From Corynebacterium tapiri (lineage in GTDB: Bacteria > Actinomycetota > Actinomycetes > Mycobacteriales > Mycobacteriaceae): DNA of 64,000 nt. The position numbers were made by a program, and so were the translations under genes. Shown in pieces: positions 9,219 to 17,575 of the stretch (its first letter is position 1; each line of letters starts with the position of its first letter). Location of the stretch: positions 124,001 to 188,000 of the forward strand of contig NZ_VDHJ01000002.1 in the NCBI RefSeq assembly GCF_006334925.1, given 5' to 3'. The notes beneath the pieces are model-generated. The model had not been told where the DNA came from. It worked only from the letters and a program-made list of their open reading frames with translations, and did no database searches.

Positions 9219-9237
9219 AACGATGGCTACCCGCCGT

Positions 9238-10008
9238 TTACATCGCGGCAACCTTAATGGCGAGGCCTACCAACACGATGCCGATGATGATGTTGAGCAC
9301 GCGCCACACCCGCGGTGAAGATAGCGGTCTGGATAGTGCCTTGGCGCCGTAGCCAACTGCCGTGAAGAAGGAAGCCGAGGCAAGGAAACCTCCGGTGATG
9401 AAGAACCAACGACCGGGGTCTCCGTACTGGTTTGCCACGCCGCCAATAATGACAAACGTGTCCAGGTACATGCCCGGGTTCAGCCACGTGACCAGCAGAG
9501 ACTTGGCCACCGGCGCCATCCAGGCCGGGCGGTTCGCAGGCAGTGTCGGGCGCTTTAGCAACCGACGGCGAGAAGGACGAGACGCGCTGGCAACCATGGA
9601 GGAAGCCTCGTTAGGGCCCGTCACCGATCCCAGGGTGCCGCCGAGCTGCGGCTCGTTGTTCTTCATGGATCGGGCGTACTCCTGGTACGCCTTGGAGTCT
9701 TGCTGGTCGACCGTTTTCACCTTGTCCAGCGGCTTTAGGGCATCGCGGAACGCGCTGACCGCGAACGCCGAAAGGTAGGCCACCCCGAGGACCTGCAACA
9801 TGACCAACAACCACGGGGCTGATTCGGTGAGCAGACCGACAAAGAGCATGCCCACCACATAGAAAAACGCCATCGAGGCTGACACGACCGCGATGACGAG
9901 TCCCACATACTCGCGTCGCGTTCCTTGTCTGATAAGGAGCAGGTTCAATGGGCCGACAGCAAAGATGATGGAGAGGGTGAGCAAAAACCCAGCAAGCGCG
10001 ATCGACAT
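9238..10008 (-). CDS. lysE: LysE-family amino acid exporter
   Basis: A 256-residue membrane protein of the LysE superfamily, which in C. glutamicum exports lysine and arginine. The C-terminal half (TWLNPGMYLDTFVIIGGV, then ALSRPLSSPRVWR) closely follows the C. glutamicum LysE pattern as I recall it. The N-terminal family motif GPQN is GPLN here (residues 19-22). A hydrophilic stretch of about 65 residues with a basic cluster (RPSRRRLLKRP) separates helices 3 and 4 and is somewhat longer than usual. The divergent LysG activator gene expected beside lysE is absent; a MarR gene lies downstream instead. Export of basic amino acids is inferred from the family. Confidence 0.8.
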   Translation of the reverse strand: MSIALAGFLLTLSIIFAVGPLNLLLIRQGTRREYVGLVIAVVSASMAFFYVVGMLFVGLLTESAPWLLVMLQVLGVAYLSAFAVSAFRDALKPLDKVKTVDQQDSKAYQEYARSMKNNEPQLGGTLGSVTGPNEASSMVASASRPSRRRLLKRPTLPANRPAWMAPVAKSLLVTWLNPGMYLDTFVIIGGVANQYGDPGRWFFITGGFLASASFFTAVGYGAKALSRPLSSPRVWRVLNIIIGIVLVGLAIKVAAM

Positions 10009-10082
10009 ACCCCATAGTGTGGACTAAGAACGGGGAGAGCGCGAAACTGCAGCTGGAAAGCGGAGGTTCGCGCACGTCATGG

Positions 10083-11162
10083 CTATTTTTGGAACGCCTC
10101 TGGGTGTTTAACTTCCTCGCCCGCGGGCAGTGGGCCGGGTGGAGTCACTCCGGGAGCGAAGGGCGAGCCGGGGAGGTGCTCGCGGCCGTGCGGCTCGACA
10201 AGGCCGGACATGTCCGGGCCCAGCGGCACCACGCGGGTGGGGTTGATCTCACCGTGCGTGTAGTAATAGTGCTCCTTGATCTCCTGGAAATCGGTGGTGT
10301 CGCCAAAGCCGGGGGTCTGGAAGAGCTCCTGCAAATAGCCAAACAGGTTGGGCATCTGCGCAATGCGGTTGCGAGAGCACTTGAAGTGGCCCACGTAGAC
10401 GGGGTCGAAGCGCACGAGGGTGGGGTAGAGGTAGACGTCGGCGAGCGTGATGTGCTCCCCCGCGAGGAAGCGGTGTGTAGATAGATGCTCCTCTAGCCAG
10501 TCCAGGGCAGACCATAGGCGGTGGTAGGCGGCCTCGTAAGCATCCTGGGAACCTGCGAAGCCGCACCGGTATACCCCGTTATTGACTTCCTTGAACAGCC
10601 AGGAGGCCAGCTCGTCGATACGCGAGCGCAGGTGCTCCGGGTAGAGGTCCGGCGCATGATCCCGGTGGTAGTTCTTCCACTGAATCTGCATATCTACGGG
10701 GATTGAGGGGAAGTGGTTGGTGACTACCTTGGCCGACTCGACTTCCACAATGGCGGGGACTGTAATGCCACGTGGGTAGTCGGGGAAGCGGTTGAGGTAG
10801 GCCTCGCGCAGGCGATGGAGCCCGGTGGCCGGGTCTTTCTCGTCGGGGTCGAGGTCGAAAACCCAGGAGCGCCAGTCGTGGGTCGGTCCGGCGAGCCCCT
10901 GGCTCATCACGTTTTCCAGCCCAAGCAGGCGACGGGTAATCACTGCTCTATGCGCCCAAGGGCAGGCACGCGCCGCCATGAGTCGGTAGCGCCCCGGCTC
11001 GACCGGCCAATGGAAAGTGCCATCCTCTTGGGGAACAGGTGCAGACTGAGCGGGTACATCGCTGACGATTCGGTCCTCGATATAGGTGGTATCGCGGACG
11101 AACTCGCCATCGGGACTCGCGTTCTGGGCGTTTCCGTCCCAGTCCTTATCGATCGTTGCCAT
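10083..11162 (-). CDS. Glutathionyl-hydroquinone reductase-like (Xi/omega-class GST) protein
   Basis: A 359-residue cytoplasmic protein of the YqjG/ECM4 family. The thioredoxin-like N-terminal domain carries the active-site motif ACPWAHR with Cys67, and the C-terminal helical domain includes STHRFLAGEHITLADVYLYPTLVRFD, typical of GST C domains. Family enzymes reduce glutathionyl-hydroquinones. Corynebacteria use mycothiol, so a mycothiol-linked quinone or dechlorination substrate is the likelier role (inference). ATG 11162 is preceded by GGGAGAG; the longer upstream frame has no similarity. It is divergent from the DoxX gene with about 150 bases between them. Confidence 0.85.
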   Translation of the reverse strand: MATIDKDWDGNAQNASPDGEFVRDTTYIEDRIVSDVPAQSAPVPQEDGTFHWPVEPGRYRLMAARACPWAHRAVITRRLLGLENVMSQGLAGPTHDWRSWVFDLDPDEKDPATGLHRLREAYLNRFPDYPRGITVPAIVEVESAKVVTNHFPSIPVDMQIQWKNYHRDHAPDLYPEHLRSRIDELASWLFKEVNNGVYRCGFAGSQDAYEAAYHRLWSALDWLEEHLSTHRFLAGEHITLADVYLYPTLVRFDPVYVGHFKCSRNRIAQMPNLFGYLQELFQTPGFGDTTDFQEIKEHYYYTHGEINPTRVVPLGPDMSGLVEPHGREHLPGSPFAPGVTPPGPLPAGEEVKHPEAFQK

Positions 11163-11302
11163 ATGGTTCTCTCCCTCGCTCCTATGGTGACGTGTCAACA
11201 AGATTAGTGCTTTTCGACGTCCCTGTCCACCGCCAGAGGCCGCGTCAACCTTTGACTTGCCTCGCATCGGCGCGCCGACCTGCACCGAGGAGAAAGCTGG
11301 CC

Positions 11303-11308
11303 TAAGTT
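11303..11308 (+). promoter_or_regulatory. -10 element of the DoxX-family gene, leaderless promoter
   Basis: TAAGTT lies seven bases before the ATG, and the gap (AGCCGAC) has no ribosome-binding site. Confidence 0.45.
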
Positions 11309-11315
11309 AGCCGAC

Positions 11316-12242
11316 ATGAAGGACAAGACCCAGCGCCCCGATCGCGCACATCACGACGAGCCGAACGTTCCCACGTACTCGGCCGATGCTTCCGAGCAGG
11401 ACCCGGAAACCACGGTGTACCAGCGCGCCGGGCGCGCTGCGCCGCAGGAGATCCGCCCACAGTCCCAGAGCGACGCGGCCACCACGGCCTTCCAGGCGCA
11501 AGATCGCCACGATGAAGCAGCCTCCGAAACGGCTTACACTGAGCGGATTCCGCGTGAGCCGTACCGGGACCAGGACTTTGCTGCCACCTCCTCCGTTCCT
11601 GCGGGCACCGTGCCGGCGAGCCAGGCCGCCTATCTCAATGAGCCGGCCGCAGTTCCGGCGTCCGAGCTCGAGTACGAGGATCTGGAGCACGACGCGGTTT
11701 ATGCGGAGCCGGAAAAGGCTGATGCGCGCCGCGGAACCATCGACCTGGGCTTGCTGATTGCCCGCCTGCTCCTCGGTGTTGTCCTGACTATCGGTGCGCT
11801 GGCAACCTTTTTCCAGCTGGGCGGCAACCCTGGCCTGGCCGGGCTGGAAAATGAATTTGCCGGCTACCCCTGGGCGCGCATCCTCTCCATCGTCATCCCG
11901 ACCGCGCAGTTGGCTGCAGGCGTATTCCTCATCTTTGGCCTGCTGACCCCGGTGGCTGCCGCCGTGGCCACAGTGGCAACCGGCTTCACTGCGCTCCACG
12001 CCTTGGCTTCGTCAGGGCAGGGGCTCAATGTGTTTGCATGGCCGGAGTCGGTCTGGCTGTCCATCGTGCTGCTGGGTCTGTCCGTGGCTCTGCAATTCAC
12101 CGGCCCTGGCCTCTACTCCCTCGACTTTGGTCGTAGCTGGGCTCGCCGACCGCTGGCCAGCTCCTGGCTCTTCATCGTCCTGGCCCTAGTGGGCGCTGGT
12201 GCCCTGTGGTGGTTCGGAACGGGCATTAACCCCTTCGCCTAG
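11316..12242 (+). CDS. DoxX-family membrane protein with long disordered N-terminus
   Basis: The 308 residues divide in two. Residues 1-140 are hydrophilic and low in complexity, rich in Gln, Glu, Ala, Pro and Arg, with no predicted fold. Residues 145-308 hold four or five hydrophobic helices with the DoxX pattern: LGLLIARLLLGVVLTIGAL, a loop with an NPGLAGLE segment, then AQLAAGVFLIFGLLTPVAA. DoxX proteins are small membrane proteins linked to redox and thiol stress in mycobacteria. The cytoplasmic N-terminal extension is common in corynebacterial homologues. A strong terminator follows, so the gene is probably monocistronic. Confidence 0.78.
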   Translation: MKDKTQRPDRAHHDEPNVPTYSADASEQDPETTVYQRAGRAAPQEIRPQSQSDAATTAFQAQDRHDEAASETAYTERIPREPYRDQDFAATSSVPAGTVPASQAAYLNEPAAVPASELEYEDLEHDAVYAEPEKADARRGTIDLGLLIARLLLGVVLTIGALATFFQLGGNPGLAGLENEFAGYPWARILSIVIPTAQLAAGVFLIFGLLTPVAAAVATVATGFTALHALASSGQGLNVFAWPESVWLSIVLLGLSVALQFTGPGLYSLDFGRSWARRPLASSWLFIVLALVGAGALWWFGTGINPFA

Positions 12243-12258
12243 GCGGTTCTTGGGGTAA

Positions 12259-12293
12259 GCCTCGGTCACTGCGTGTGACCGAGGCCATTTTTT
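12259..12293 (+). terminator. Terminator after the DoxX gene
   Basis: An 11-bp perfect stem pairs GCCTCGGTCAC (12259-12269) with GTGACCGAGGC (12275-12285) around a 5-base loop. It is followed by CATTTTTTA. Confidence 0.9.
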
Positions 12294-12403
12294 ACCCAAA
12301 AGCGGGGGAGGAAATGGGGTGATCATCACCATTGCGTCGGTTTTGTGACGGTTCTGGCAAAACGCTGGACTTAAGCTAAAACGTGGAGAAAAGGAGTACC
12401 ACG

Positions 12404-13276
12404 ATGCATATCCGCTTGCAGCACGGCCCGTACAGCGCAACGATCTCCACACTCGGAGGTGGGGTGAGCTCTTTGTACTACGAAGACGCCCCACTGCTGT
12501 GCGGATATGACACCGACTATGCGCCTCTATCCTCTGGTGTGATTCTTGCTCCATGGCCCAACCGCGTTGCCGACGCTGCGTTTATCCATCGGGGAACGCT
12601 GCATCGGCTCGACGTATCAGAGCCTGCTCGAAACACTGCTATCCACGGGCTCGTCACCGATAAAGAGTGGAACGTAGCGCACCAGGACAACGACCGACTC
12701 ACCCTCACGCTTTACTGCTCCCCGCACCCCGGATGGCCGTGGCCTTTGAATTATGCGGTCGACTGGCAGCTCAGTGAGGACGGGCTGCACATGCATCTCA
12801 CAGTCGACAACATCGGCAAAGAAGACGTGCCCTTCGGCCTGGGTCTACACCCGTACCTCAGTGCCTTCGGAAGCCCGCTTGACGAGTGCACATTGCACCT
12901 CGACACCACTCATCAACTCCCGCTCGACCCTGCCCGCAACCTTCCCGCAGGGCCACTCTTTCCGCAACGGGCACCGGAGAAGATGGAGCGAGTCTGGCTC
13001 GATCACTGCTTCACGGTAGGAACTTTCGACGCCCGCCTGGTTAACAGCGAGGGCCGCGGAGTCCAGCTGCGAGCCGACGAGTCCTTTGGATGGGCTCAGC
13101 TCTTCACCGCCGACCCGGCACTGCGAGCAGGCTACCCAGGAATTGGGCGTGCGTTGGCCGTGGAGCCGATGACGTGCCCGCCAGACGCACTGCGCTCTGG
13201 GCGGGACCTGATGTACCTGCCACCTCAGTCGTCGCAAAGCTTCCACATGCAGTTTTGCGCGATTGCCCCTGTCTAA
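12404..13276 (+). CDS. galM: Aldose 1-epimerase family protein (galactose mutarotase)
   Basis: This 290-residue protein interconverts alpha and beta anomers of aldohexoses, supplying alpha-galactose to galactokinase. Family features are WPNRVADAAF near residue 51, NTAIHGLV (about residue 78) and the catalytic-histidine segment GLGLHPYLS (about residues 145-153), with the C-terminal Glu in AVEPMTCPPDAL. It begins the gal cluster, about 40 bases before the symporter gene, which supports the assignment. ATG 12404 was chosen because AAAGGAG (12390-12396) precedes it. The family includes 6-phosphohexose epimerases, but the operon context favours galactose. Confidence 0.85.
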   Translation: MHIRLQHGPYSATISTLGGGVSSLYYEDAPLLCGYDTDYAPLSSGVILAPWPNRVADAAFIHRGTLHRLDVSEPARNTAIHGLVTDKEWNVAHQDNDRLTLTLYCSPHPGWPWPLNYAVDWQLSEDGLHMHLTVDNIGKEDVPFGLGLHPYLSAFGSPLDECTLHLDTTHQLPLDPARNLPAGPLFPQRAPEKMERVWLDHCFTVGTFDARLVNSEGRGVQLRADESFGWAQLFTADPALRAGYPGIGRALAVEPMTCPPDALRSGRDLMYLPPQSSQSFHMQFCAIAPV

Positions 13277-13313
13277 ACCCCAAACACCCCTAAGCTAGGA
13301 AGGCTCTACGGCC

Positions 13314-14972
13314 ATGTCAGCCGAATCAGCACTCCGCCTCGATGCGACGTTCATCGACTACGCCATCGTGGCCATCTACTTCTTGTTCGTCCTCGGCATC
13401 GGCTGGGCAGCTCGGTCCCGCATCTCCGATTCCATTGACTTCTTCCTCTCCGGGCGCTCATTGCCAGCCTGGGTTACCGGCTTGGCGTTCATATCCGCCA
13501 ACCTCGGTGCGGTGGAAATCGTTGGCCACTCCGCCAACGGTGTTTCCTACGGTTTCGAGACGATGCACTACTTCTGGATCGGTGCAGTCCCGGCCATGGT
13601 GTTCCTAGGCATCGTCATGATGCCGTTCTACTACGGCTCCAAGGTCCGCTCGGTTCCTGAGTTCATGCTACGTCGCTTTGGACCTGGCGCTCATCTGGTC
13701 AATGCCCTGTCTTTCGCCATCGCGCAGCTACTGATCGCTGGCGTGAACCTGCTTTTGCTCGCCAAGGTGGTGAACGCCCTACTGGGTTGGCCGCTGTGGA
13801 TCACCCTCGTCGTGGCAGCAGCCATCGTGCTGTCCTACATCACGTTGGGCGGTCTCTCCGCCGCGATCTACAACGAGGTTCTGCAGTTCTTCGTCATCAT
13901 CGCCGCACTCCTCCCGCTGACACTGATCAGCCTGCACAACGTGGGCGGCTGGGCTGGCCTGAAAGAGAAGGTGGCGGACCCGCAGCACTTCCACACCTGG
14001 CCCGGCACCGAGATCTCCGGTTTCGAGCACCCGATCGTCTCCGTCATCGGACTGGTCTTCGGCCTGGGCTTCGTACTTTCCTTCGGTTACTGGACCACCA
14101 ACTTCGTCGAGGTGCAGCGCTCGATGGCGGCTGACTCGTTGTCGTCGGCGCGCAAGACCCCGATCATCGGCGCGTTCCCCAAGATGCTCATCCCGTTCAT
14201 CGTGGTCATCCCCGGCATGGTCGCTGGCGCCACGGTAACACCCATCATGGATGGCTCGGCGCAGCCGAACGACGCAATCCTTTACCTGATGCGCGACATG
14301 CTGCCCAACGGTCTGTTGGGTGTGGCTATCGCTGGTCTGCTGGCCGCCTTCATGGCCGGTATGGCCGCCAACATATCCGCCTTTAACACCGTGTTCAGCT
14401 ACGACCTATGGCAGTCCTACGTGGTCAAGGATCGGCCGGACAACTACTACCTGAAGGTCGGTCAGGTGGCTACCGCCGTGGCAGCGATCGTGGCGATCCT
14501 GACTGCCCTGATCGCGCAGAACTACGGCAACGTCATGGACTACCTGCAGGCGCTGTTCGGATTCTTCAACGCACCGCTGTTTGCCACCTTCATCCTGGGT
14601 ATGTTCTGGAAGCGCATGACCCCAACCGCTGGTTGGGCCGGGTTGGTCACTGGTACCTCGGCCGCTGTTGCTTACTGGGCCGTGGCTACCTTTGGCGGAA
14701 CCGACATTGCGTTCTTCAACCTGCCGGGTCAGGGAACCGCATTCGTGGCAGCCTCCATCGCCTTCGTCGTCGACATCGTCGTGTCCGTGGCAGTCTCCTT
14801 GGTTACCACCCCGAAGCCTGATCATGAGCTGGTGGGATTTGTAAAGTCGGTGACCCCCAAGGACACGCTCACCGATGCCCATGAGGCCACGCTGCCGTGG
14901 TATCGCCGCACTGTTCCGCTGGGTGCGCTCTGCCTCGCCCTGGCACTGCTGCTCAACATCGTCTTCGCCTAA
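13314..14972 (+). CDS. SSS-family sodium:solute symporter, probable galactose transporter
   Basis: A 552-residue protein with about thirteen or fourteen transmembrane helices. The sodium:solute symporter signature appears early (FFLSGRSLPAWVTGLAFISANLGAVEIVGHSANGVSYG) and again around GYWTTNFVEVQRSMAA, as in SGLT-type sugar carriers. Its place between galM and galT indicates Na+-coupled galactose uptake. There is no phosphotransferase component or ABC transporter in the cluster, so this would be the entry route. A tiny membrane protein is encoded immediately downstream and may be its partner. The last helix is preceded by a 45-residue hydrophilic loop. Confidence 0.88.
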   Translation: MSAESALRLDATFIDYAIVAIYFLFVLGIGWAARSRISDSIDFFLSGRSLPAWVTGLAFISANLGAVEIVGHSANGVSYGFETMHYFWIGAVPAMVFLGIVMMPFYYGSKVRSVPEFMLRRFGPGAHLVNALSFAIAQLLIAGVNLLLLAKVVNALLGWPLWITLVVAAAIVLSYITLGGLSAAIYNEVLQFFVIIAALLPLTLISLHNVGGWAGLKEKVADPQHFHTWPGTEISGFEHPIVSVIGLVFGLGFVLSFGYWTTNFVEVQRSMAADSLSSARKTPIIGAFPKMLIPFIVVIPGMVAGATVTPIMDGSAQPNDAILYLMRDMLPNGLLGVAIAGLLAAFMAGMAANISAFNTVFSYDLWQSYVVKDRPDNYYLKVGQVATAVAAIVAILTALIAQNYGNVMDYLQALFGFFNAPLFATFILGMFWKRMTPTAGWAGLVTGTSAAVAYWAVATFGGTDIAFFNLPGQGTAFVAASIAFVVDIVVSVAVSLVTTPKPDHELVGFVKSVTPKDTLTDAHEATLPWYRRTVPLGALCLALALLLNIVFA

Positions 14973-15001
14973 ATCGTCACCAGAAAGGAAAGGTGTTCAC
15001 C

Positions 15002-15259
15002 ATGGCACGTCAACACACTGCCGGTGCTTTCGACATTCGCAACATCATCGGCGCACTGCTTGGGCTTTACGGAATCATCCTGCTGGTGGCCGCGTTCTTC
15101 GTGGACCCGGGAATCGACGTTTCCACCGGGCAGCCCAAGGATTCCAGCTACAACCTCTACTGCGGCATCGCGCTGCTGTTGATCGCTGCAGCATTCATCG
15201 CATGGTCGCTGCTCAAGCCCGTCGTGGTCGATCAGCCAGACACCGTTACGGAGAAGTGA
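15002..15259 (+). CDS. Small two-helix membrane protein within the galactose operon
   Basis: An 85-residue protein with two hydrophobic helices (about residues 14-33 and 51-66) joined by a polar loop carrying DPGIDVSTG. I do not recognise a named family. The start at ATG 15002 has a good ribosome-binding site (AAGGAAAGG, 14985-14993), and galT begins seven bases after the stop, so the gene is clearly part of the operon. Position after a sodium symporter recalls the small DUF485 proteins paired with ActP-type acetate symporters, though the sequence is not obviously DUF485. An accessory or stability role for the galactose symporter is inference only. Confidence 0.75.
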   Translation: MARQHTAGAFDIRNIIGALLGLYGIILLVAAFFVDPGIDVSTGQPKDSSYNLYCGIALLLIAAAFIAWSLLKPVVVDQPDTVTEK

Positions 15260-15265
15260 TTAATC

Positions 15266-16384
15266 ATGAGCCCGCATCCCGTCCGCGTCACGCGAGGCAA
15301 GCTCAACGACGGTCGCGAGATCATCTATTTCGATGACACCGAGCCGTACTTGAGCGGAGAGGCCACGCGCAGCCTGGAGGATACTCGAGATCTTGGCCAA
15401 GCCTCCTCGTTCTCCGAGGCTCGCCGGGACCCGCTGACCGGCGATTGGTACGTCTACGCCGCCCACCGAAATAACCGCACATTCATGCCGCCGGCGGACC
15501 TCAACCCGCTGGCACCCACCAAGCCTGGGGCATTTCCCACGGAAATCCCCGCGGACGACTACAACGTGGTCGTCTTTGAGAATCGCTTCCCGTCGCTCTC
15601 GCTTCACCAGGACACCGCCCCGCTGGACCCCTTGCTCGACGGATTAGTGGAGCGTATGCCCGCTGCTGCGCGGTGCGAGGTTATCTGTTTCACCCCGCAG
15701 GCCACCGGTTCGTTCCGCGACCTGCCCTTGGAGCGCGCACGCACCGTCATGGAGGCCTGGGCCCACCGAACCGCCGAGCTGTCGAAGCTTCCGGGTATCC
15801 GCCAGGTCCTGCCCTTCGAAAACCGCGGGGAGGAGATTGGAGTCACCCTTCAGCACCCCCACGGCCAGATCTACTCCCTGCCGTTTTTGAGCCCACGTGC
15901 CCAGCGCATTCAGGAACAGGCCCGCGCTTTCGGTAAGCCGGGTGCGCTTTTCGACGCCCTTCTGACCGCAGAGGAGAATGCACAGCAGCGCGTTATTCGC
16001 CGTGGTGAGCACTTCCTCGTCTTCGTGCCGGCTTTTGCCAAGTGGCCGGTGGAAGCCATGATCATGCCGTACCGCCACGTGGCAGACATCGCAGAGCTCA
16101 CCGACGACGAGCGGGATGAACTCACTGAGCTGTACCTCGACCTGCTGAGGCGCTTTGACCACTATTTCGAGGGAGTGGACAAGACTCCCTACCTGTCGTG
16201 TTGGAACCAGGCCCCGGTAGGTGAGGGACGCGAGTATGGCCGGCTGCACCTACAGATCTTCTCGCTGATGCGCTCGTCAGGCCGCATGAAGTTCCTCGCC
16301 TCCACCGAATCGGGGCACGGGGCCTGGATGTCGGACACCACCCCAGAGGCAATCGCCGAACGACTCATTGCAGTAGGAGAGTAG
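15266..16384 (+). CDS. galT: Galactose-1-phosphate uridylyltransferase
   Basis: GalT exchanges UMP between UDP-glucose and galactose 1-phosphate in the Leloir pathway. The 372-residue protein shows the catalytic LQHPHGQIYSLPF motif (His-Pro-His, nucleophilic second His), the N-terminal SEARRDPLTGDWYVYAAHR, and the C-terminal histidine segment GRLHLQIFSLMRS. It starts seven bases after the small membrane gene and ends three bases before galK, so translation is probably coupled. No galE lies in the cluster; UDP-galactose epimerase must be encoded elsewhere. Confidence 0.95.
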   Translation: MSPHPVRVTRGKLNDGREIIYFDDTEPYLSGEATRSLEDTRDLGQASSFSEARRDPLTGDWYVYAAHRNNRTFMPPADLNPLAPTKPGAFPTEIPADDYNVVVFENRFPSLSLHQDTAPLDPLLDGLVERMPAAARCEVICFTPQATGSFRDLPLERARTVMEAWAHRTAELSKLPGIRQVLPFENRGEEIGVTLQHPHGQIYSLPFLSPRAQRIQEQARAFGKPGALFDALLTAEENAQQRVIRRGEHFLVFVPAFAKWPVEAMIMPYRHVADIAELTDDERDELTELYLDLLRRFDHYFEGVDKTPYLSCWNQAPVGEGREYGRLHLQIFSLMRSSGRMKFLASTESGHGAWMSDTTPEAIAERLIAVGE

Positions 16385-16387
16385 GAA

Positions 16388-17575
16388 ATGACTACGTGGG
16401 TTCAAGCCCGCAGCGCTGACCAGGCAGCCGACGACGCACTCGAGCTCTTTCGCTCTCACTTCGGCGAGGAGCCCAGTGGTGTGTGGTGCGCGCCGGGTCG
16501 GGTGAATCTGATTGGCGAGCACGTCGACTACGCCGGCGGAATCTGTCTGCCTTTTGCCTTGGAACACGCCACCTACCTCGCTGCTCGCGCGCGCGAAGAC
16601 AGCCTGGTGCGGCTGGTGAGCGAATTTCACGGCCGCGCCCAGGTTGGGCAGGTCGATCTGCGTGAGGTAGGCCCCGGGAATCCTTCTTCGTGGGAGGGGT
16701 ACGTGGTCGGCCCGCTGTGGGCGCTCGGTCTCACGCAGGGGTTCGACTTCGCGATCGTCTCCGACGTCCCGGTGGGAGCCGGTCTGTCGAGCTCAGCCGC
16801 CCTGGAGTGCTCGGCCGCCGTTGCTGCGGTGGAACTGGCAGGTGCCGATGCAACGCCAGAGGATATTGTGCAGGTAGCCATTCGCGCCGAGAACGAGGTA
16901 GTGGGGGCATCGACCGGCGGGCTCGATCAGACGGTGGCCATGTTTGGCCAGCAAGGGCACGCGCTAGCCATCGACTTCCTCGACTGGACGCATAACAGCG
17001 TGCCTTTCGACCTGAAGGAGCACAATTTGGGTCTGCTCATCGTGGACACCAATGCTCCGCACCAGCTGGCCGATGGGCAGTACGCTTCTCGACGCACGAT
17101 CGCCGACCAGGTCGCCCACACCGCTGGCCAGGAGGTCTTGAGGAGCGTGCAGGATCCCCGACAGGCAGCCGAGGAGTTTGCGGCTGCATCCGGGCGTGAT
17201 GTGGAGGAAGTCCAGCGGCGAGTACGCCACATCGTTAGCGAAATTGAGCGCACTCAGCAGGCGATCAAAGACCTGAAACACGACGACTTTGAAGCGTTTG
17301 GCCAGGCCATGTTCGCCTCTCATGCTTCGCTGCGGGATGACTACGAGGTCACAGTCGCGGAACTCGATCTGGTCGTCTCTACCGCCGAGCACCACGGAGC
17401 TGTAGGAGCGCGCATGACGGGCGGCGGTTTTGGTGGCTCCGCCATCGTGCTCGCGAATGCGGAGCGCATCCCCGAGATTGCTCAGAGCATTGACGCGGCC
17501 TTCGCAGAGGCCGGATTCAATGCTCCGGGCTTTGCCCAGTCGCGCGCGAGTGCCGGGGCCCGTCGGGTCCGCTAA
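16388..17575 (+). CDS. galK: Galactokinase
   Basis: GalK phosphorylates alpha-D-galactose at C1 using ATP. The 395-residue GHMP kinase has all three signatures: GRVNLIGEHVDYAGG near residue 38 (galactokinase motif, substrate Asp), PVGAGLSSSAALECS near residue 130 (phosphate loop) and MTGGGFGGSAIVL near residue 343. It begins three bases after galT with GTAGGAA as its ribosome-binding site. Its stop directly abuts the stop of the convergent purple acid phosphatase gene, with no room for a terminator between them. Confidence 0.96.
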   Translation: MTTWVQARSADQAADDALELFRSHFGEEPSGVWCAPGRVNLIGEHVDYAGGICLPFALEHATYLAARAREDSLVRLVSEFHGRAQVGQVDLREVGPGNPSSWEGYVVGPLWALGLTQGFDFAIVSDVPVGAGLSSSAALECSAAVAAVELAGADATPEDIVQVAIRAENEVVGASTGGLDQTVAMFGQQGHALAIDFLDWTHNSVPFDLKEHNLGLLIVDTNAPHQLADGQYASRRTIADQVAHTAGQEVLRSVQDPRQAAEEFAAASGRDVEEVQRRVRHIVSEIERTQQAIKDLKHDDFEAFGQAMFASHASLRDDYEVTVAELDLVVSTAEHHGAVGARMTGGGFGGSAIVLANAERIPEIAQSIDAAFAEAGFNAPGFAQSRASAGARRVR

